Shown: positions 56,930 through 64,000 of the stretch, one piece after another
Position numbering within the stretch: the first letter of the stretch is position 1
Layout: every line of letters begins with the position of its first letter
Source of the DNA: Pyrrhosoma nymphula
Lineage: Eukaryota > Arthropoda > Insecta > Odonata > Coenagrionidae
Length of the DNA stretch: 64,000 nt
Direction of reading: 5' to 3'
Assembly (NCBI GenBank): GCA_963573305.1
Contig: OY754327.1
Span: 54,552,244-54,616,243, forward strand
Translations under genes and position numbers: made by a program
Notes under the pieces: model-generated
Databases searched by the model: none
Seen by the model: the letters and a program-made list of their open reading frames with translations, nothing else
What the model was told of the DNA's origin: nothing

Positions 56930-57420
56930 TTTCAAGAGGGGGGGTGAGGCGTGTGGAGGAGGGTGCTGCGTAAAAAGAAATGATGGCCTGAGGGGAGGGA
57001 GGGAGGAACGAGGAGAGAAAGGAGGAATGAGGAAAGGGATTGAGGAGGGGGGAAGGGGAGGGTGTGGAGAGTGAAAAAAGGAATGGAATGGGTAGGAGAG
57101 AGGGAAATGGTGAGAGACACATGTGAGGCCCGTGTCGGCCGGCGTAAATATTTTACACTTCTGTTCCATTTCCCCTCCCCTTCTACTCTCCTACCCGGCA
57201 GGCGGGAGGCTGTTCTCCAGCAGCTCGGGTCGACTCGGGAATTCCTTCGGCGGCGGTGTTTGGAGGGCACGGCTTGATGGAACGGGGAAGAGGGGAAGGG
57301 TATTAGAACCGGTGTTGCCAACCTCCCGGAAATGTGTGGATACGCTTTTGCCCTCCATTGCACCTCGCTCTCTTTCCATCTCTCGTCACGGCAAACCGTG
57401 GGATAAAATGAAAAATTAAA
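56930..57420 (+). repeat. Purine-rich tract passing into a CpG-containing segment
   Basis: G/A-rich on the plus strand to about 57120, then a GC-richer segment to about 57420 with many CpGs. The 143- and 142-codon minus-strand frames are low-complexity in the purine part. The GC-rich part could be a promoter or exon of a host gene, but no coding or core promoter motif can be pinned down. Confidence 0.45.
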
Positions 57421-58200
57421 ATTTATACTTTATATTCGGCGTGCGCGAGAATTTTACTCGCCGACTGAAAACTTATCTTGTTTACTTATGGGGTGAAGGC
57501 AGGAGGGCGAGAAAGGACTATGGAATTTCTTTTGAAGGGAATTGAGAACAAAATATTTTTTTTTGTATAAGCGAGGGAGTACAACATCAAGATTGTTTTT
57601 GCTGAAATTTCCTACCTTCCGATTGATACATCTTTTTCACGATTTCGTGTATATTTTAGCAATTATTTGATTTTCACCGGCTTTCTGTTACCATTTTCAT
57701 GAATGTACAATGTTCTTCAGAAACAAGGCTCCATTTATTCCAGGTTCTCCTGGTGTAGAAGATGAAATTTGAGTTGCTCCAGATTCTAAGTTTGTACTAG
57801 GTGGAAACGCACACTGTAGGACATTAATTCTCAGACAAAGTGAACATCAATTCCTGAGAAATGATTCAAACCTTATGACATTAAGACAGAAAGCTACTAA
57901 CATGGTCACTGCATCAACTATTGACTTAGTTTTCATAATAAGCTTAATTATAATGACTATATCTAAGATTCCGCTCGCAATAAAATTTCGTTACGTATGT
58001 ATTTATGCATGAATTTTTAAATTGATATATTTATGGCTCATTTCGCAATATTTTCTATAGTAATATATTTTTCGTTGCTATGATGATGATGTTTTCGTTG
58101 CTACATACAGGTCGAATCTTAAAAGTTACATTAAACTTAAAAAAAAATATTGTTATTACTATCAATGCTTCGGAACAAGGATTAAAAATATCTATCTATT
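57421..58200. other. AT-rich DNA, nothing recognised
   Basis: No gene, RNA or repeat recognised. Confidence 0.55.
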
Positions 58201-58209
58201 CATAAATCT

Positions 58210-58800
58210 TCAGTTTGCGGGAAATAATGGACGTCCGGGGAGATGAGCTGCTTGACTCCAATCTATTTTCAGGAAAATTCATCACCGAAGAGAAAAAAAG
58301 TTAGTACGTCGAAAAAGAGATGAAAAATGAGGGACGACAATGGCCGCAAATGCGAACTCCCTAAGAGTCAAGGAAGGGATATGGCTGACTGCCGGTCGAG
58401 GCAGTTTAATGCCTGCCCGGCCTGCCTGGCGCCCGAAGGCGGCTCTGGACTGTGCATCGATTCCCTAGGGAGGACCATTTCCGACCAGAAACTCCCACCT
58501 TAATTCCTGGAGCGGGAAGACAGGAAGCGTTAAAGCCCTTCGGCGCCTTTCGTTAAAGACCGTGCTAATTCCGGCTCCACACAAGAACCTTCGTCCTCTC
58601 TCACCCACCCACCCTCCCTCTCCTACCCTTTACTCTATCTACCACTCTGCGGCATCTTCCAACTCGGAATCTTTCTCCTCGGTTACTCATCCCTGTTCCC
58701 AAAGGCTTTACAGTGTCACTAGCGCGCTTTTTTCTGGTGCCAGTGGTTCAGACGTAGATTGTATTCCGTATAATAAATCAGGCATATGGGATTATCTGAG
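58210..58800. other. GC-richer patch of unknown role
   Basis: This stretch is clearly richer in G, C and CpG than its AT-rich surroundings, with palindromic bits such as GCCCGGCCTGCC. An 84-codon plus-strand frame (58562-58816) covers its end. It might be regulatory or exonic; I cannot decide. Confidence 0.3.
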
Positions 58801-58816
58801 ACTTTCCTTTGAGTAA

Positions 58817-60370
58817 TTGAGAGCAAGAATAGTGGAAAGTCAAAAATTCCACTTTTTTAAACGAGGGTTGCAGTAAGATAAATAATAAGCTTAACCCTTA
58901 GTGCTGTAGAAAATGCATAAGCTAGACTCACACCAGTCGAGCACATAATAGAATAAAAGTGTAGGAATGATTATTCGCACCTAACTAAAATATGGCAAAA
59001 AACTGACCTACGCACCTCTTGCGCTTATATGTAAAGATACACTATTTGTGATGATATAAGCACCTTGTTTCAGCAATATTCCTTTCCAAGATTAAAGGTC
59101 TCACCTCTGGTGCATAGCTGCGCCATAACACAGAAAATATGATAAAGCACAAGAATGCGCATAGATAGAGAATCATTACACATTGGGCAGAAATTGTTGC
59201 TACGAAGACAATTACTTTATAATTATTCAATATAATTGTTTTACAATTAATTGAAAGTAATATAAACATAATGTTTACCAAAAAATAAAAGAGAGCAATA
59301 CATATTGCGTTAAAAACCAAATTTTATATTTTTCTTCCAATAATATTCCGAAATCATAAATATATCAATTCTGGTTTGTTAATCCACCTGCTAGCTTGGA
59401 TCCAATTTGGGACTTTTTTGCAGTAACAGCGCAGACAACTACTGGGGTCAGTCGAAAAAATAGTATCTTGAAATCGTTTATCCAAAGTATCTTTCTCATT
59501 CCATGGGAAAACAGAGATAATATCTAATATACCAAATGCATTTCAAATTTCACGCATTTTACATCAAGGACCCTTTATTGTCTTCTCTTTTTTCTTAATA
59601 GCACGTGACTTCACGCATCTCGCCGCGCACCAACCCGGGAGAAAAAAGGCTTTTTGCGTAAAAACATATACAGGTAGGCGTGTGAGATCTGCAAACCCTC
59701 CCTTCTATCCAGTAAACTCCTCCCTCCATTCCACTTAAGCTTCAATCACTGGCTACATTTTATTTGTCTCCACACTCCAACATATCTTCTAAGAACATAA
59801 TTACAGGAATTATTCCTACAGAGCCCCAATATTTCCACAGTTTAGGCAAAGAAAATTTGTCCTAAAACAATTTTACAAAATATTTGCCAACGATTCGGCC
59901 AAAAAATCTTTTCAACTTCGCGTTCTTTGTTTGTTAAGGAGCTTAACGTCGTGGTAACCACTATGCCGAATTCATCAGATCTAATCAATTATTAATGCCC
60001 AAATCATTGACCTGATTGACGCAATAATGAATTTGGCACAAGAGCAATTTGATGCGATAAAAATAAAGATTAAAAAGGTCAATTATTTATATCATATTAC
60101 TTACAGGTATATCTTTTGTAGGCAATGAAAGTGGAGAAGAGTAGGTTAATGTTTGATTTTCGAATATATGAAATGAAGTTCACAGAGTTAAACTAGAATA
60201 GTGCGACTAACAAGAGACAGAGGCTGACGCTACGATGGACAAAAGAACATTAATTTAGAGGTAAAAAGAGGAAACTAAGCAATAGACACACGAGCATGTA
60301 GGCGAGCAGTGAGAGTAACAAACAAAAAGCTCAAGACATTACGCAATGTCGAGAGGAAGAATATCCATGA
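58817..60370. other. AT-rich DNA, nothing recognised
   Basis: TTAACCCTTAGTGCTGTAG at 58892-58910 resembles a piggyBac-like end but has no visible partner. No other feature. Confidence 0.5.
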
Positions 60371-60376
60371 TAAAAT

Positions 60377-60455
60377 ACAACTTAGTTTCAATACACACAA
60401 TTTATTAAATACAACCCGGGTTTCAGTAACTTCGTGCCATCTTCAGGTTATCATG
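60377..60455 (-). mobile_element. Penelope-like end fragment with worn hairpin module
   Basis: On the minus strand from 60446: CTGAAGA, T, GGCAC, then CTGAAAC with the palindrome ACCCGGGT, followed by TGTATTTAATAAATTGTGTG. The hairpin 3' strand is mutated. The tail is like that of the 36.7-kb arm (AATAAATACAATTGTGG). Confidence 0.45.
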
Positions 60456-60460
60456 GACGT

Positions 60461-62980
60461 TAACTTCGTTACCTTAATTTCCACAAAGTTAAGCCGGAGA
60501 CGATTACTTATGTTAGGAAGAATATCTCATAATATTTCTACGACATAATATTCATCGGTGATTAAAAAAAGCATCTTAACCAGGAATAATGCCAATTGAC
60601 GATGAAATTTAAGTTTAACTATCCATTTCGCTTTTATCTACTCTAACTTGTTTTAACTAACTGAAGTTTTTCTAACTAAAGCTTCCCCCATTGGCTTTAA
60701 TCTTTCAATTAATTAAAATGGGCACACACATTATTTCATGATATATTCCGTAAGTTCAGGAGGTTGAATTGCCCATTACATTTCCATATTCGGTTTCCGA
60801 ACACGCAAATCCCCACGCGCGAATTTATATCATCTTGGGGGAAGGCTATAGCACTGAGAAGTTGTAGTGATGGATTTCCTGAAATCCTAAGTCTCTCGAC
60901 ACGTCCGCAAGTTCACCGCTAAAGTTAGGGATGCGCTGGCAATTAAGTCAAATCTAGCCAGATTATGCACATAACTTCATGGAAATTCAAATCGTTACCT
61001 TGAAAATGGTACTGAACTCTTGGGGGTCTAGTTTAACCCTAAACCACCGAAAAATGAGATCTGTTTCCTATTTCTGAGCTCTCATATCTTCTTATCATTG
61101 ATGTATAATTATCAACAACTTGGTGTGTGTGCACCTGCAAAATAATTTAAATGTGCATAACTATAAAGTTTCACAAAATCGTGTAAAATTCATTTACCTT
61201 ATTTTTCAGCGGATATTAGCAGTGCAGTGCTATTGCACCATCCTGGTAGAATTGTTAAGCAATCCTCATTCCGATGGAATTGCTAAGTAATCATCAAGTC
61301 ATCAGTTGAGATAAAAATTGTGATCGAGTAAAAGTTGATAGACCTTGATGATATGTCAGATGACAAATGTTAAAAGAAGGGCCCATACAGATCTTCTAGA
61401 TAGCCTCACAAGTTATCTTTGATCGTATTTTCCTCATTTCGTTAGGCTCACATACAATGCCTGTGAGGAATCAAACGTGTCTATGGACATTTACTAATTA
61501 TATCATCACGAAAGAAAAATTACATTCATAAAAGTATTCTACATCTTCATAATTTCCTCGAGATAAAATAACTCCTTTGACTGCAGAAGTTAATTAATTA
61601 TGACACACGAAATATTACTTACTTGAAAGTAACCTATTTACGAAGCATGGCATGTCAAACTCACTCAAGCACAGATTTTAAGGTCATTTTATGGTAATAT
61701 TCAGGATTTTCTGTTACTACATCTCTAGATAACAAAGTAGTAAGTTCACTACTCAGAAAAAAACGTACTAATGGTAGATGGATTCCTGAATTGAATTGTG
61801 AAAATGCATTTGGAAACCCATATCGCCATAATAGTAAAAAACGCAAGAGACCAAAATTTTGTTTCAGCTTCGTCACTCAACACGCAACGAGCGCGAGGAA
61901 CCAGTTTCCGTGATTAGCTCGGCTATTCTAATAATTATACCGTTGCTCCATGAATGATAACCGTGACACTGGGTATCAACAACGTTTTTTGAATAATGCT
62001 GAACCGGTGATAATGGAGACGTATAACAAAAAATGCAGTATTCAGCCTTCTTTTCCACTTTTTAATGGATTTTTAAAGTACCACAGCGTAATTTAAGTGT
62101 TAACTAATGAATAATGGCGAATTATTCCATGAGTTAAAATGCTTTTGACTAGGGGGAAGAGAAACTATTGGTTTTCCTTTAAAAACTCTTCTGTAGCATA
62201 CAAGGAAACACCTGTAACAATATTTAATCAACTTATAAAGGGTTTTGATTAAATTAACTACTTTTTTATATTCATTCATTTATTTTTCGAATCATTCTGT
62301 TTATCAGTTGTTTCTTCCTACCACAAAGACTTTTTCATTACTGGTGTCTTAACAGACTATGCAATACGCTCCTGCGTCGGCTAGCAGAGTATTACGCTAA
62401 TATTTAAGTACAGTTAATATTAATCTCTGTGTTTTTCAGGGGTTCTAGTTTCAAATACCAAACATGTTAAAGGGATAATTATGATCAATTATAATTGAAC
62501 GATAGTTACTCTAGAAGTTTTAATACTATGATGTAATTGAAAATAAAATTAACCATGATTTTCGTTTCTTGTTTTAATACAATAGTTTAAATACACAAAA
62601 TTTAGCTTTTCATAGCGAATATAATGCATTATTTATGCAAGATCCATAATATGAACCTGATTTCAACTAAAGATAACATTGTTATGTCTCCTGAATTAGA
62701 AATTGAGGGAGATGTATTAAGAAAACTGCATCCAATAATAATTCATGATTACCATGCCACATCAAATTTCTGCTCTTTCAATGATTCTTTCATGTAGACT
62801 GCAAAAGTCCGGTCAAAACTGAATTTTGAGAGAACAATTGTACCAGATCACTTGCAAGTAAAGCTAAAGAACTGAGCGTTTTCGCAGATATAAATAAAGT
62901 CTCTTCTTCACGGAAGCTCCATTATACCTGTTTGATCACAAGTATCAAACAAAATACGGCCCAAGGAAAATATATCTGGT
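60461..62980. other. Long AT-rich stretch, nothing recognised
   Basis: Near 61235-61310 a block GRTRGAATTGYTAAGYAATC is tandemly repeated twice. Frames are short and AT-rich. No element identified. Confidence 0.5.
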
Positions 62981-63510
62981 TCAAATTTTTCCCTCTCCGC
63001 TCCATTCCGATATCGCTTTGTCCCTCGTATCCTTTCTTTCTCCCCCACCAGCAAATCTCCCATCGGCTGTTAAATTCCTTTCCGTCCCTCGAAAAAGGGC
63101 ATCATGCGGTTGGCCTGGCAACGTTTGGAAAACATTCTTTCCCCCCTCATCATTACGCTCCGCTCAGAATCCTCGATCCCGTGGCCCTTTCAAGCCTCCC
63201 ATTCTTTAAGCTGAACGTACAAATTCAAGAGGCAAGAGGAGAAAGGGTGGTAGAGAGGCACGCATGCCATTTTTCTTTGACTAAATTTCTCGAATACCTT
63301 TCACATCCCTTTCTCTCTCCTAGATTTTCTTATCTCTCACACAAGACCTTTGACAGTAAGTGTGGTCTTGAAGGGAAAGGCGTGGGCTTACTCCGAAAGG
63401 AAAAAGGAAACCATGTAACTTATGCGACCATACGTACCGGTTTAGGCGAGACAGTCTCGGTTTTGGGGTGTTTTTCCCAGTTATGTCATGAGGAAGCGAA
63501 TGCTTCTTAG
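62932..63510 (+). other. 192-codon frame over a pyrimidine-rich tract, probably not a gene
   Basis: The longest frame of the window starts at a TTG codon; its middle lies in C/T-rich sequence (62985-63340). Residues are mixed, with many Ser, Pro, Phe and His, and I see no domain, signal peptide or membrane segment. A 63-codon frame overlaps it in another phase. Length alone is weak evidence here because pyrimidine-rich DNA lacks stop codons on this strand. Confidence 0.12.
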
Positions 63511-64000
63511 CGGAAAACAGCCTTAGCTGCCGACGCAAGCTTCAAACTTTACATCTACATATAATAAGTAGATTGTTTAAGTATATAACGTGCATAAGAT
63601 AAATATAATTAGGTTATATAATTAGCTCATTAGGTAGGTAGCTCATTAAAAATCAGTACCTAAACATGTGCAAGCTTGCGGTGCCTAGTAACAGTGCTCT
63701 GTAGTGCCCCAGTGTCGGAGGATGAGGCAGGTGAATAGCACGCAGCCAAGAGCGTGCCAATATCTCCATGAAGCCGTAAATATACGCCAAAATGGATGAA
63801 ATTGGCGTCCCAGAGAAGAAAAACGGTCGTATTAAATCAGCTTTCCTGCGACCCTTTGGCGCATGGTGAAGGTGGGTCGCACAGCTATAAGGCTGAAACA
63901 TATGTGTTTTCTCATCAAACAGATTAGTGACATGATGAAAAAATATATCTTAGTATATTCCACTAAACAATTGGTTTATTACCGACCCAGGTTTGGACTG
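63511..64000. other. Intergenic DNA to window end, nothing recognised
   Basis: The minus-strand frame 63653-63901 (82 codons) has no recognisable motif. No repeat identified. Confidence 0.5.

Noticed and set aside
56932..57363. 143- and 142-codon minus-strand frames
   Set aside because: Same composition effect in a G/A-rich tract; both phases open at once.
58892..58910. piggyBac-like end TTAACCCTTAGTGCTG
   Set aside because: No inverted partner with TTAA found nearby; the similar end near 1456 is too far away to pair with it.
62932..63510. 192-codon frame, longest of the window, as a gene
   Set aside because: Non-ATG start, pyrimidine-rich middle, competing overlapping frame and no domain; kept only as an unlikely frame.

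Overview
This window reads as nuclear, non-coding DNA of an animal, most likely an arthropod. It is AT-rich and has no operons, ribosome binding sites or dense reading frames. What it holds is a set of decayed transposable elements: tRNA-like SINE heads, a Helitron relic, a piggyBac relic, TTAA-, TA- and 8-bp-target MITEs, LINE 3' pieces, and repeat modules of the kind seen in Penelope-like elements. No complete host gene, rRNA gene or functional tRNA can be called. Most of the longer open frames lie in strand-asymmetric polypurine or polypyrimidine tracts and are better explained by base composition than by coding. The species cannot be named from the sequence.

Layout. 1-10 kb: a piggyBac-type element (1936-2952) with TTAA target sites, 17-bp terminal repeats and a relic of the transposase C-terminal zinc-finger domain; one possible host exon on the minus strand (3592-3713); an unrecognised 162-codon frame (4071-4559); a LINE-type 3' tail near 7.2 kb; copies of a dispersed repeat. 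10-22 kb: a TTAA-flanked MITE (10098-10639), purine-rich tracts, a Helitron with both ends (13578-15730, minus strand) that keeps Rep-domain fragments, a tRNA-like SINE joined to a long (AT)n tract (16.15-16.47 kb), a 617-bp TA-flanked MITE (19724-20340) and a 322-bp hAT-type MITE (21925-22246).

22-40 kb: a diverged segmental duplication with a pyrimidine-rich tract (24.3-25.8 kb), a LINE ORF2 C-terminal pseudogene (27.07-27.46 kb), two inverted-repeat loci (29.3 and 36.6 kb) carrying a hammerhead-like module, a MITE (29.48-29.74 kb) and two same-direction SINE copies (38.6 and 39.0 kb). 40-64 kb: more tRNA-like heads, a 24-bp minisatellite split by a 169-bp foldback (44.2-44.8 kb), a purine-to-pyrimidine switch (44.8-45.7 kb), further hammerhead-like modules (46.8 and 60.4 kb), a tandem 320-bp duplication (51.5-52.1 kb), two long G runs, and long AT-rich stretches with nothing recognisable.

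The most interesting pattern is a module seen at five loci. It runs CTGAAGA (or close variant), one extra base, a short hairpin, GAAA, then a palindrome (ACGT, ACCGGT, ACCCGGGT or ATACGCGTAT in different copies). It resembles a type I hammerhead ribozyme core with one added nucleotide and a self-complementary stem III, as might be expected of Penelope-like retroelement ends. Whether any copy cleaves cannot be told from sequence alone.
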